Below, one piece after another: positions 26,266-34,628 of a DNA stretch of 34,628 bases; positions within the stretch are counted from its first letter, which is position 1; every line of letters starts with the position of its first letter. This DNA comes from Rubrivivax benzoatilyticus JA2 = ATCC BAA-35. GTDB taxonomy: Bacteria > Pseudomonadota > Gammaproteobacteria > Burkholderiales > Burkholderiaceae_C. Where the stretch lies: assembly GCF_000190375.1 (NCBI RefSeq), contig NZ_AEWG01000004.1:1-34628 (forward strand), read 5' to 3'. The position numbers and the translations under genes were made by a program. A model generated the notes under the pieces. The model was not told the DNA's origin. It saw nothing but the letters and a program-made list of their open reading frames with translations, and did no database searches.

Positions 26266-26586
26266 ATGGCGTGGGTTCTGCTCGTCGTTGCCGGTCTGTT
26301 CGAGGTGGCCTGGGCCATCGGGCTGAAGTACACCGAGGGTTTCACGCGGCCGCTGCCCAGCGTGCTCACGCTGGCGGCGATGACGGTCAGCGTGCTGCTG
26401 CTGGGCGTGGCGATGAAGTCGCTGCCGGTGGGCACGTCCTACGCGGTCTGGGTCGGCGTCGGCGCGGTCGGCACGGCGCTGCTGGGCATCGTGCTCTTCG
26501 GCGAGCCGGCCAGCGCCGGGCGGCTGGCCAGCCTGGGGCTCATCGTCGCCGGCATCGTCGGGCTCAAGCTCGCCAGCCCGGCCTGA
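26266..26586 (+). CDS. sugE: SMR-family small exporter (SugE/Gdx-like)
   Basis: This 106-residue protein has four transmembrane helices and the family's conserved membrane glutamate in the first ([16 protein letters not shown]). The remaining helices carry [20 protein letters not shown] and [24 protein letters not shown]. The W-A-I-G-L-K pattern and the [11 protein letters not shown] segment fit the SugE/Gdx branch, many of which export guanidinium by proton exchange, rather than EmrE-type multidrug pumps. It should work as an antiparallel dimer in the inner membrane. AGGAGA precedes the ATG. No guanidine riboswitch motif was recognised upstream. Confidence 0.9.
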   Translation: MAWVLLVVAGLFEVAWAIGLKYTEGFTRPLPSVLTLAAMTVSVLLLGVAMKSLPVGTSYAVWVGVGAVGTALLGIVLFGEPASAGRLASLGLIVAGIVGLKLASPA

Positions 26587-26591
26587 ACGGC

Positions 26592-26608
26592 GGCGCACGG
26601 AGTGCGCC
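26592..26608. terminator. Stem-loop after the SMR gene
   Basis: GGCGCAC-GGA-GTGCGCC is a perfect 7-bp stem six bases after the stop codon. A second one, CCGGCGC / GCGCCGG (26638-26658), lies further on. Neither has a T-run. Confidence 0.4.
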
Positions 26609-26866
26609 TGAATCGTCATCGCTTGACGTATCCACCCCCGGCGCCCATTCCGCGCCGGCCTCGGACAGGTTATATATCGGGGCTGCCGGAATGCGGGTTT
26701 ACGTGGGCCCGCAACTTGATCCCGGTTCGCCCGCAGGCAGACAGGAGTGTCGTCATGCCGCGAGTCAGTCCCGAGATGGGCGCCCTTCCCAGCAGGCGAT
26801 CAGCACGATTCGAGTTCCGCCCCTTCGCGGGGGCGGGTCTGCTGGTTCCTGTCCGAAAGACTTCCG
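26609..26866 (+). promoter_or_regulatory. Upstream region of ackA-pta
   Basis: This 258-bp region carries TTGACG (26622-26627) and a TTATATATC stretch (26670-26678), the most AT-rich spot between these genes, which could be promoter parts, though their spacing does not form one standard promoter. It also contains a C/G hairpin (26638-26658). No convincing FNR box was seen, although ackA-pta is often oxygen-regulated. A longer in-frame extension of ackA exists here (from 26747) but lacks homology. Confidence 0.35.
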
Positions 26867-28089
<1,223 letters not shown>

Positions 28090-28090
<1 letters not shown>

Positions 28091-30150
28091 TGCAGAGCCC
28101 CCGCCATACCCGCCTGGTCTATGTCGTGCCGACCGCCCCGGGCGTCGGCGTGTCCTCGGTCGCGCTCGGTTTCGTGCGCGCGCTGCAGGCCGCCGGCGTG
28201 CGCGCCGGCTTCGTCAAGCCGATCGCCGACCCCGGCGTCGGCCGCGACGGCGAGGACCGTTCGGTCGGCTTCGCGCGCCGCCTGTTCGGCCTGGACACGC
28301 CGGCCGCGCTGCCGATGGACACCGCCGAGGCGATGACACGCTCCGGCGAACTCGACACCCTGCTCGAGGACGTCGTCGCGCTGGTGCACGCCGTGGCCGA
28401 GACGGCCGACGTCGTCGTCGTCGAAGGCGCGACGCTGGACGACGGCCACCCGCTCGTCGCCGACCTGGACCTGGCCGTCGCCAAGGCGCTGCGCGCCGAG
28501 ATCGTGCCGGTGGTGCCGGGCAGCGTCGACGGCGGCCCGACGCTGGCCGACCGCATCGCCGACGTCACCCACCGCTTCGGCCGCGACGGCGCGGCGCCGA
28601 TGGGCGTCGTCGTCTCGCGCGCCCCGGCCGGGCTGGACGAGGTGCCCGACACCGCCGCGCCGGTGCTCGGCGTCGTGCCCGACGAGCCGTCGCTGGCCGC
28701 GCCGCGCATGGCCGACGTCGTCGAGGAGCTGGGCTTCGAGATCGTCGAGGCCGGCGACCTGGCCGGCGCGCGGCTGCAGAACGTCGTCGTCGCGGCGCGC
28801 AGCCCCGAGCACCTGGTCGTGCGCCTGGGCCCGGGCACGCTGGTCGTCACGCCGGGCGACCGCGCCGACGTCGTGCTGACCACCAGCTTCGCCAAGGCCA
28901 CCGGCATGCCGATCGCCGGCGTGCTGCTGACCTGCGGCGAGCAGCTCGCGCCCGAGCTGAAGAGCTTCCTCGAGCCGCGCCGCGCCGGCCTGAACATCCT
29001 GCGCACCGAGCTGCAGACCTTCGAGGCCGCCACCCGCCTGGCCAGCCTCGACCGGCGCGTGCGCCCCGACGACCTGGAGCGCATGGAGCGCCTGGTCGAG
29101 CACGCCGCCGACCACCTCGACGTCTCGGTGCTGGCCGTGGCCGCGGCGGTGCCGCGCTCGGCGACGATGACGCCGCCGATGTTCCGCCACGCGCTGATCC
29201 GCGAGGCGCGTGCGGCGCACAAGCGCATCGTGCTGCCCGAGGGCGACGAGCCGCGCACGCTGGCCGCCGCCGCGATCTGCGCGCGCAAGGGCATCGCGCG
29301 CTGCGTGCTGCTGGGCGCGCCCGACGCGGTGCGCGCTGCGGCCACGCTGCACGGCATCGAGCTGCCCGACACGGTCGAGATCCTCGACCCGGACGTGGTG
29401 CGCGAGCGCTACGTCGCGCCGATGGTCGAGCTGCGCAAGTCCAAGGGCCTGACCCCGGGCCAGGCGGCGATGCAGCTGGAGGACACCGTCGTGCTCGGCA
29501 CGATGATGCTGGCCACCGGCGACGTCGACGGCCTCGTCTCGGGTGCGGTGCACACGACGGCGAGCACGGTGCGCCCGGCGCTGCAGCTGATCAAGACCGC
29601 GCCGGGTTCGTCGATCGTCTCGTCGGTGTTCTTCATGCTGATGCCCGACCAGGTGCTGGTCTACGGCGACTGCGCGATCAACCCCGATCCGAGCGCCGAG
29701 GAGCTGGCCGAGATCGCGATGCAGTCGGCCGACAGCGCCGCCGCCTTCGGCATCGAGCCGCGTGTGGCGATGATCTCGTACTCGACGGGGTCCTCGGGCA
29801 CCGGCGCCGACGTCGACAAGGTCCGCGAGGCGACGCGCATCGTGCGCGAGCGCCGCCCGCAGCTGGCCATCGACGGCCCGATGCAGTACGACGCCGCCTC
29901 GGTGGAGAGCGTGGGCCGCCAGAAGGCCCCGAACTCGCCGGTGGCCGGCCGCGCCAACGTGTTCGTGTTCCCGGACCTCAACACCGGCAACACGACCTAC
30001 AAGGCGGTGCAGCGCTCGGCCGGCGTGGTCTCGGTCGGCCCGATGCTGCAGGGCCTGCGCAAGCCGGTGAACGACCTGTCGCGCGGCGCGCTCGTCGACG
30101 ACATCGTCTACACGATCGCGCTGACCGCGATCCAGGCCGTGACGGCCTGA
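28090..30150 (+). CDS. pta: Phosphate acetyltransferase (long form)
   Basis: This 686-residue enzyme converts acetyl-CoA and phosphate to acetyl phosphate and CoA. It is the long form: an N-terminal BioD-like P-loop region (VVPTAPGVGVSSVALGFVRAL), a central DRTGG domain (~215-330), and the C-terminal catalytic domain from ~360 (RIVLPEGDEPRTLAAAAICA; SGAVHTTASTVRPALQLIKT; YSTGSSGTGADVDKV; VFVFPDLNTGNTTYKAVQRSAG). Start: ATG 28090, overlapping the ackA stop by one base; a GTG one codon earlier (28087) is also possible. It is followed by a symmetrical stem-loop shared with the convergent lyase gene. Confidence 0.96.
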
Positions 30151-30160
30151 TCGCGCGCGC

Positions 30161-30180
30161 TGGCCGGCATCAGCCGGCCA
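30161..30180. terminator. Bidirectional stem-loop between pta and the lyase-hydrolase fusion
   Basis: TGGCCGGC-ATCA-GCCGGCCA is a perfect 8-bp stem between two convergent genes; the loop contains part of the minus-strand stop codon. No T-run is present on either side. Confidence 0.5.
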
Positions 30181-32593
30181 GCCGCCGCAGCACGTCGAGC
30201 AGCACGTTCGCACCCTGCGCGAGCTGTTCGGCCGGCGTGTGTTCACGCGGGTTGTGGCTCAGGCCGCCGGCGCTGGGCACGAAGATCATCGCCGCCGGGC
30301 CGATGCGCGCCATCATCTGCGCGTCGTGGCCGGCGCCGGACGTCATGCGGCGCACGCCGTAACCGCGCGCTGCGGCGGCGGCTTCGATCGTGCGCACCAG
30401 GCGCTGGTCGAAGACCACCGGCTCGAAACGCGCCAGCCGGCGCGACTTCACCGTCAGGCCGCGTTCGGCCGCCAGGCGTTCGAGAAACGCCGCGAGTTCG
30501 GCTTCGGCCTGCTGCAGCTTGGCTTCGTCGGTGTGGCGCAGGTCCACCGTCAGCGTCGCACGCGCCGGGATCACGTTGATCAGGTCCGGGTGCAGGCGCA
30601 GCCGGCCGACGGTGGCGACCTGCGGTTCGCCGAAACGCAGCGCCAGCTCACGCACGAAGACCACGATCTCGGCCGCCGCGGCACCGGCGTCGCGGCGCAG
30701 CCGCATCGGCGTCGTGCCGGCGTGGTTGGACTGGCCCTCGACGGTGATCTCCTGCCAGGAGATGCCCTGCAGATCGGCGACGGCGCCGATGGCCAGGCCT
30801 TCGGCTTCCAGCACCGGGCCTTGTTCGATGTGCAGCTCGACGAAGGCGTGCGGGCGGATGGCACCGACCGCCAGATCGCCGGCGTAGCCGATGCGCACCA
30901 GCTCGTCGCCCAGGCGCGTGCCGTCGATGCCGACGGTGTCCAGCGCGTCGGGCAGCGCCAGGCCGCCGGCGTGCACCAGCGAACCCATCATGTCGGGCTG
31001 GTAACGCACGCCTTCTTCGTTGGTGAACGCGGCGACGACGATCGGCCGGCGCGTCGTGACGGCGAGCTCGTCGAGCCGGCGCACGGCCTCCAGCGCCGCC
31101 ATCACGCCGTAGACGCCGTCGTAACGCCCGCCGGTGGCGACCGTGTCGAGGTGCGAGCCGGTCATCACCGGCGCCGCGCCGGGTTCGCTGCCGGCGCGCG
31201 TGCCGAAGACGTTGCCGATGCGGTCGACCTGCACCGTGAGCCCCAGCTCGTGCATCCAGGCGACGAGGCGGTCGCGGCCGGCGCGGTCGGCGTCGCTCAG
31301 CGCCAGGCGGCAGACGCCGCCGTCGGGCGTGGCGCCGATCTCGGCGTGTTCGGCCAGCCGCGCCACGAGACGGTCGGCGGCGATGCCGTCGCGCACCAGA
31401 CGTTCCTGCTGCGCGGCGAGCACCTCGTGCGCATCGCGGCCGACGAGCCCGGCGTAGACACCCGGCGCGGTCGCACCTTCGCTGTTGATCAGCAGCACAC
31501 GGGCGTGGCGGTCCAGCCCCAGCCGCTCACGCACCGCCGGGTCGGCGCACAGCGCCTGCAGCGCCGCCAGCCCGGCGACACCCGACTCGCCGCCGACCAG
31601 CGGCAGGTCGCCGTGCGCGCCGTCGGCCAGCTCGCGCATCGCCTGCGCGGCGGCCTCGTCGGGCACGGTCATGAAGGTGTCGACCGCCGGCGCGAGGAAA
31701 CGCCAGGCCAGCGGCGACGGTTCGCCGCAAGCCAGCCCGGCCATCAGCGAGTCGGTGCTGCCGCTGGCGCGGGTCGGACGGCCGGCGAGTGCGCTCTGCA
31801 GCAGGCAGTCGGCCTGCTCGGGTTCGACGACGATGAACCGCGGCCGCGCCGCACCGGCGGCTTGCCACAGCCGGCTGACGATCCCGGCGGCCAGCCCGCC
31901 GACGCCGCCTTGCAGCACGACGTGGGTGTAGGGCGTGCCCACCAGCTCCAGCACCTCGTCGGCGATGACGGCGTAGCCCTGCATCACGTCGCGCGGCACG
32001 GCTTCGTAACCTTCGTACGAGGTGTCGGAGACGACCTCCCAGCCGTTGGCCGCGGCCAGGCGCGCGGCTTCGACGACCGAATCGTCGTAGTCGCCGGCGA
32101 TGCGCACGATCTCGGCGCCGAAGGCGGCGATCGCGTCTTCACGCTCGCGGCTCACCTGGGCGTGCAGCACGATGACGCAGCGGCAGCCCAGGCTCTGCGC
32201 CGCGGCGGCGAGTGCACGGCCGTGGTTGCCGTCGGTCGCGGCGATGACGGTGAAGCCGGCGAGTGCGGCGGCGTGTCGTCCGGCGAACAGGTCGGCGGCG
32301 TTCCACCCGGTGCCGTCGAAGCGGCGCTGCACCAGGCGCAGCAGCGCATACGGCGCACCCAGCGCCTTGAAGCTGGCCAGCGGCGAACGCCGGCTCTCGT
32401 CCTTCAGGTCGACGGCGGCCAGGCCCAGCGCGGTGGCGCGGCCGGGCAGGGACCACAGCGGTGTCGGCTGGCGCGCCAGCAGCGGCCAGTGGGCCAGCGC
32501 TTCGCGGGCGGCGCGGGCCTGGTCGGCGTTCAGCAGGGCGGCGAGTTCGGCGTCGTAAGGGCGGCGCGTGGCCTGCGGGTTGTGGACGATCAC
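30170..32593 (-). CDS. Fusion: diaminopropionate ammonia-lyase + M20 N-carbamoyl-amino-acid hydrolase/allantoate amidohydrolase
   Basis: This 807-residue protein joins two enzymes in one uninterrupted frame. Residues ~1-385 are a PLP-dependent diaminopropionate ammonia-lyase (YgeX type): LKDESRRSPLASFKALGAPY with PLP lysine K76, ATDGNHGRALAAAAQSLG, VVSDTSYEGYEAVPRDVMQG, QGGVGGLAAG and LLINSEGAT. Residues ~395-807 are a complete M20-type hydrolase of the HyuC/AllC group: MTGSHLDTVATGGRYDG and FTNEEGVRY (metal ligands), ELHIEQGPVLEAEGL, GQSNHAGTTPMRLRRDAG and SGAGHDAQMMARIGP. Start: GTG 32593, whose GTGA overlaps the stop of the amidohydrolase gene. Larger frames beginning further upstream only read through that gene. 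The likely joint role is to hydrolyse an N-carbamoyl (ureido) diaminopropionate and convert the freed diaminopropionate to pyruvate and ammonia; this is inference. Confidence 0.85.
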   Translation of the reverse strand: MIVHNPQATRRPYDAELAALLNADQARAAREALAHWPLLARQPTPLWSLPGRATALGLAAVDLKDESRRSPLASFKALGAPYALLRLVQRRFDGTGWNAADLFAGRHAAALAGFTVIAATDGNHGRALAAAAQSLGCRCVIVLHAQVSREREDAIAAFGAEIVRIAGDYDDSVVEAARLAAANGWEVVSDTSYEGYEAVPRDVMQGYAVIADEVLELVGTPYTHVVLQGGVGGLAAGIVSRLWQAAGAARPRFIVVEPEQADCLLQSALAGRPTRASGSTDSLMAGLACGEPSPLAWRFLAPAVDTFMTVPDEAAAQAMRELADGAHGDLPLVGGESGVAGLAALQALCADPAVRERLGLDRHARVLLINSEGATAPGVYAGLVGRDAHEVLAAQQERLVRDGIAADRLVARLAEHAEIGATPDGGVCRLALSDADRAGRDRLVAWMHELGLTVQVDRIGNVFGTRAGSEPGAAPVMTGSHLDTVATGGRYDGVYGVMAALEAVRRLDELAVTTRRPIVVAAFTNEEGVRYQPDMMGSLVHAGGLALPDALDTVGIDGTRLGDELVRIGYAGDLAVGAIRPHAFVELHIEQGPVLEAEGLAIGAVADLQGISWQEITVEGQSNHAGTTPMRLRRDAGAAAAEIVVFVRELALRFGEPQVATVGRLRLHPDLINVIPARATLTVDLRHTDEAKLQQAEAELAAFLERLAAERGLTVKSRRLARFEPVVFDQRLVRTIEAAAAARGYGVRRMTSGAGHDAQMMARIGPAAMIFVPSAGGLSHNPREHTPAEQLAQGANVLLDVLRRLAG

Positions 32594-33786
32594 GGGCGGG
32601 TCTCGGAGGCGTGGGCGGGCAGGCGCAGGCGCACCAGTTCGGCGAACCAGCGTGCGCCGACGGGCAGCAGCGCGTCGTTGAAGTCGTAGCCGGCGTTGTG
32701 CAGCGGCGTCGCGCCGGGCTCGGCGCCGGCGCCGTTGCCGAGGAAGACGAAAGCGCCGGGGCGGTGCAGCAGGAAACGGCCGAAGTCCTCGGATGCCATC
32801 ACCGGCGGCGTGTCGTCGTCGATCTGTGCGGCCGCGACGACGCGGCGCGCGGCTTCCAGCGCCGCGGCCACCGGCGCGGCGTGGTTGATCGTCGGCGCGA
32901 ACTCGTGCGTGTACTCGACCTCGCAGCGCGCGCCGTGGGCGTGTGCGATGCCGTCGGCCAGCTCGCGGATGCGGCGCTCCAGCAGCGCCTGGACCTCCGG
33001 CGCGTAGCTGCGCGTGTCGCCTTTGATCACCACCTCGGACGGCACCGCGTTGCGGATGCCGTCGGTGTGGAACTCGGTGCACGACAGCACCGCCGGCTGC
33101 TGCGGGTCCACCGATCGTGCGACGACGGTCTGCAGCGCCAGCACGATCTCGGCGCCGACGACGAGCGGGTCGACCAGCTGATGCGGCCGCGCCGCGTGGC
33201 CGCCGCGGCCGTGCACGCGGATGACGAAGTTGTCCTCGCTGGCCATCAGGCCGCCGACGCGTGTGGCGATCTGCCCCGCCGGCAGCCCCGGCATGTTGTG
33301 CACGCCGTAGATCTCGTCGAACGGAAAGCGCTCCAGCAGCCCGTCGGCCAGCATCGCCGCGGCGCCGCGGCCGTGCTCCTCGGCGGGCTGGAAGACGAAA
33401 CGCACCGTGCCGTCGAAGCCGCCGCCTTCGGCCAGCAGCTGCGCCGCCGCCAGCAGCATCGCCATGTGGCCGTCGTGGCCGCAGGCGTGCATGCGGCCGG
33501 CGTGTTGCGACGCGTAGTCACGGCCCGGCGCGTGCTCGGTGATCGCCAGCGCGTCCATGTCGGCGCGCAGCGCGACGATGCCCGGCCCGTGGCCACGGCG
33601 CAGCGTGCCGACGACGCCGGTGCCGCCGATGCCGCGTTCGACCTCGACGCCCAGCAGCGAGAGCACCTGCGCGACACGCTCGGCGCTGCGGTGTTCGTCG
33701 AAGCCGGTCTCGGGGAAACGGTGGAAGTCGTGGCGCCAGCGGCGCCAGGTGGTTTCGGCGTCGGGGGCGGGTGAGGCATGGTTCAT
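32590..33786 (-). CDS. M20D-family amidohydrolase (hippurate hydrolase/N-acyl amino acid type)
   Basis: This 398-residue cytosolic peptidase-fold enzyme has the M20D metal motifs: FHRFPETGFDEHRSAERVA, ALRADMDALAI, HACGHDGHMAMLLAAAQLL (Cys-x-His), QPAEEHGRGAAAML, the lid-domain GRGGHAARPHQLVDPLV and terminal MASEDFGRFLLHRPG. It should cleave an N-acyl amino acid or related amide. It overlaps the lyase-hydrolase gene by four bases (GTGA), so the two are coupled, and it would supply an unmasked substrate to it. Start: ATG 33786. The divergent AsnC regulator starts 94 bp away and is the likely controller. Confidence 0.9.
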   Translation of the reverse strand: MNHASPAPDAETTWRRWRHDFHRFPETGFDEHRSAERVAQVLSLLGVEVERGIGGTGVVGTLRRGHGPGIVALRADMDALAITEHAPGRDYASQHAGRMHACGHDGHMAMLLAAAQLLAEGGGFDGTVRFVFQPAEEHGRGAAAMLADGLLERFPFDEIYGVHNMPGLPAGQIATRVGGLMASEDNFVIRVHGRGGHAARPHQLVDPLVVGAEIVLALQTVVARSVDPQQPAVLSCTEFHTDGIRNAVPSEVVIKGDTRSYAPEVQALLERRIRELADGIAHAHGARCEVEYTHEFAPTINHAAPVAAALEAARRVVAAAQIDDDTPPVMASEDFGRFLLHRPGAFVFLGNGAGAEPGATPLHNAGYDFNDALLPVGARWFAELVRLRLPAHASETRP

Positions 33787-33880
33787 CGGCGTGCGGCGGT
33801 GGCAGCGGTGGCCGTCATTGTTGGGGCGCCGCGGCGGGACAGAAGCTCGATTCAGCGTGCCTCGCTGCTATCGTCGTCTC

Positions 33881-34393
33881 ATGAAACCGCTGCCTGACGA
33901 GACGAACACCGCTGCCGTCGCGCTGGACGCGCTCGACCTGCGCCTGCTCGACCTGCTGCAGGACGACGCCACGCTGCCGATGCGCACGCTGGCGGCCCGG
34001 GTCGGCTCGTCGCCGGCGACCTGCCAGCGCCGCATCGCCGCGATGCGCGCCTCGGGCGTGCTGCTGCGCCAGGTGGCGATCGTCGACCGCCAGCGGGTCG
34101 GCCGGCCGCTGACGGCTTTCGTCTCGGTCGAGCTGGACCGCCAGAACGATGCGCTGCTGCGCCAGTTCGAGCAGCGCATGGCGGCCGAGCCGGCGGTGCA
34201 GGCCTGTTACGAGGTCTCGGGCGAGTTCGACTTCCTGCTCGTCGTCACCGCGGCGTCGATGCAGGAGTACCACGCGTTCACGCGCGCCGCCTTCGCGTCG
34301 CACCACAACGTGCGCAACTTCAAGAGCACCTTCGCGATGCACTGCTCGAAGTTCGAGACCCGCGTGCCGCTGCGGCCGGCCGCCTCCGGCTGA
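33881..34393 (+). CDS. AsnC/Lrp-family transcriptional regulator
   Basis: This 170-residue regulator has the AsnC-type helix-turn-helix at ~17-62 (LDLRLLDLLQDDATLPMRTL; GSSPATCQRRIAAM) and the RAM effector domain in its second half (VSVELDRQNDALLRQFEQRM; CYEVSGEFDFLLVVTAASMQ). Such proteins sense amino acids and control adjacent catabolic genes. It lies divergent from the M20D and lyase-hydrolase genes with a 94-bp shared control region, so it probably regulates them in response to their substrate or product. The ATG at 33881 gives the normal family length; no strong Shine-Dalgarno sequence is seen. Confidence 0.92.
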   Translation: MKPLPDETNTAAVALDALDLRLLDLLQDDATLPMRTLAARVGSSPATCQRRIAAMRASGVLLRQVAIVDRQRVGRPLTAFVSVELDRQNDALLRQFEQRMAAEPAVQACYEVSGEFDFLLVVTAASMQEYHAFTRAAFASHHNVRNFKSTFAMHCSKFETRVPLRPAASG

Positions 34394-34515
34394 GGCGCCC
34401 GCACCGCACGCACGATCGCGGCGCCGGCGGCCATGGCCCCGGCCTTGCATGCGCCGTCGCCGGCATGCCGCGCGGGCTTTAAGCTGCGCCGCCTCGACAC
34501 CTCGCCTGACCGTCC

Positions 34516-34628
34516 ATGTCCGTCCGCCTCCTGCCCGTGCCGCTGCTCTGCGCCTGTGCCGCCGCCGTCGCCCAGACGCCCGACGCGCGCCTGGCCGCCT
34601 GCGTCGAGATCGCCGCCGCCCCCGACCG
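34516..34628 (+). CDS. Secreted protein, start only (partial; possibly phospholipase A-like)
   Basis: Only 37 codons are present before the right edge. They begin with a signal peptide (MSVRLLPVPLLCACAAAVAQ) and continue TPDARLAACVEIAAAPDR. The pattern A-x-C-x-x-I-x-x-x-x-x-R after a signal peptide recalls the N-terminus of outer-membrane phospholipase A proteins of related bacteria, where a LACYD-type sequence follows, but this cannot be confirmed with the residues shown. The 122-bp gap upstream holds no recognised motif apart from GCATGC repeats. Confidence 0.5.
   Translation, partial: MSVRLLPVPLLCACAAAVAQTPDARLAACVEIAAAPD

Noticed and set aside
26747..26866. 40-residue N-terminal extension of acetate kinase
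   Set aside because: No homology and no ribosome site; starting at 26867 gives the normal family N-terminus.
30239..32689. 816-codon plus-strand open frame, and similar long opposite-strand frames elsewhere
   Set aside because: It is the antisense of a clearly recognised lyase-hydrolase gene; GC-rich third positions leave few stops on the opposite strand, and the peptide is rich in R, G, H and Q repeats with no domain.
32594..33082. N-terminal extension of the lyase-hydrolase frame to 970 codons
   Set aside because: The extra 163 codons lie in another frame of the M20D gene and have no homology; the GTGA overlap at 32590-32593 is a natural start.

Overview
The window is very GC-rich, and nearly all of its coding DNA uses G/C-ended codons. 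The gene set (Bug-type substrate-binding protein, form I RuBisCO with CbbQ/CbbO, YfiRNB, a SARP-like activator, AckA/Pta) suggests a metabolically versatile betaproteobacterium of the order Burkholderiales, perhaps near the Rubrivivax/Leptothrix/Ideonella group. That placement is inferred from gene content only. I saw no rRNA, tRNA, CRISPR array, transposase or carboxysome gene.

Layout. 1-3.4 kb: the start of a BTAD/SARP-like activator running off the left edge, an M48-like protein with a broken zinc motif, and a divergent ferric-reductase-like flavocytochrome. 3.5-5.9 kb: a tightly overlapping yfiR-yfiN-yfiB set (periplasmic inhibitor, membrane diguanylate cyclase, OmpA-like lipoprotein) for envelope-stress control of c-di-GMP. 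5.9-10.5 kb: a radical SAM protein with an unusual CX4CX2C cluster, a Bug-type binding protein, and a TetR regulator plus SDR reductase joined by two near-identical palindromic operators. 10.7-14.9 kb: a hybrid histidine kinase, an SRPBCC protein, a RibD-C-type reductase and a YdjM-like membrane protein. 15.2-17.1 kb: leuA behind a structured leader that contains a short Leu-containing ORF.

17.4-19.4 kb is a two-gene block whose codon use differs from its surroundings: a PtuA-like ATPase and a PtuB-like HNH nuclease, that is, a Septu-type anti-phage system inserted between leuA and cbbR. 19.6-25.7 kb is the Calvin-cycle entry module cbbR <-> cbbL-cbbS-cbbQ-cbbO (RuBisCO plus its AAA+/VWA activase). 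25.7-26.6 kb holds a decayed paiB-like gene (an extra C in a C7 run, and a missing C-terminus) followed by an SMR exporter gene behind a GTTCT tandem repeat. 26.9-30.2 kb is ackA-pta, overlapping by one base. 30.2-34.4 kb is a minus-strand pair, an M20D amidohydrolase and a fusion of diaminopropionate ammonia-lyase to an M20 carbamoylase/amidohydrolase, with a divergent AsnC/Lrp regulator. The right edge cuts a secreted protein.

The most notable points are the lyase-hydrolase fusion (a possible one-polypeptide route from a ureido-amino acid to pyruvate), the leuA leader with competing helices, the Septu pair, the duplicated TetR operator with a predicted leaderless promoter, the M48-like protein lacking its first zinc histidine, and the frameshifted paiB next to a short tandem repeat.
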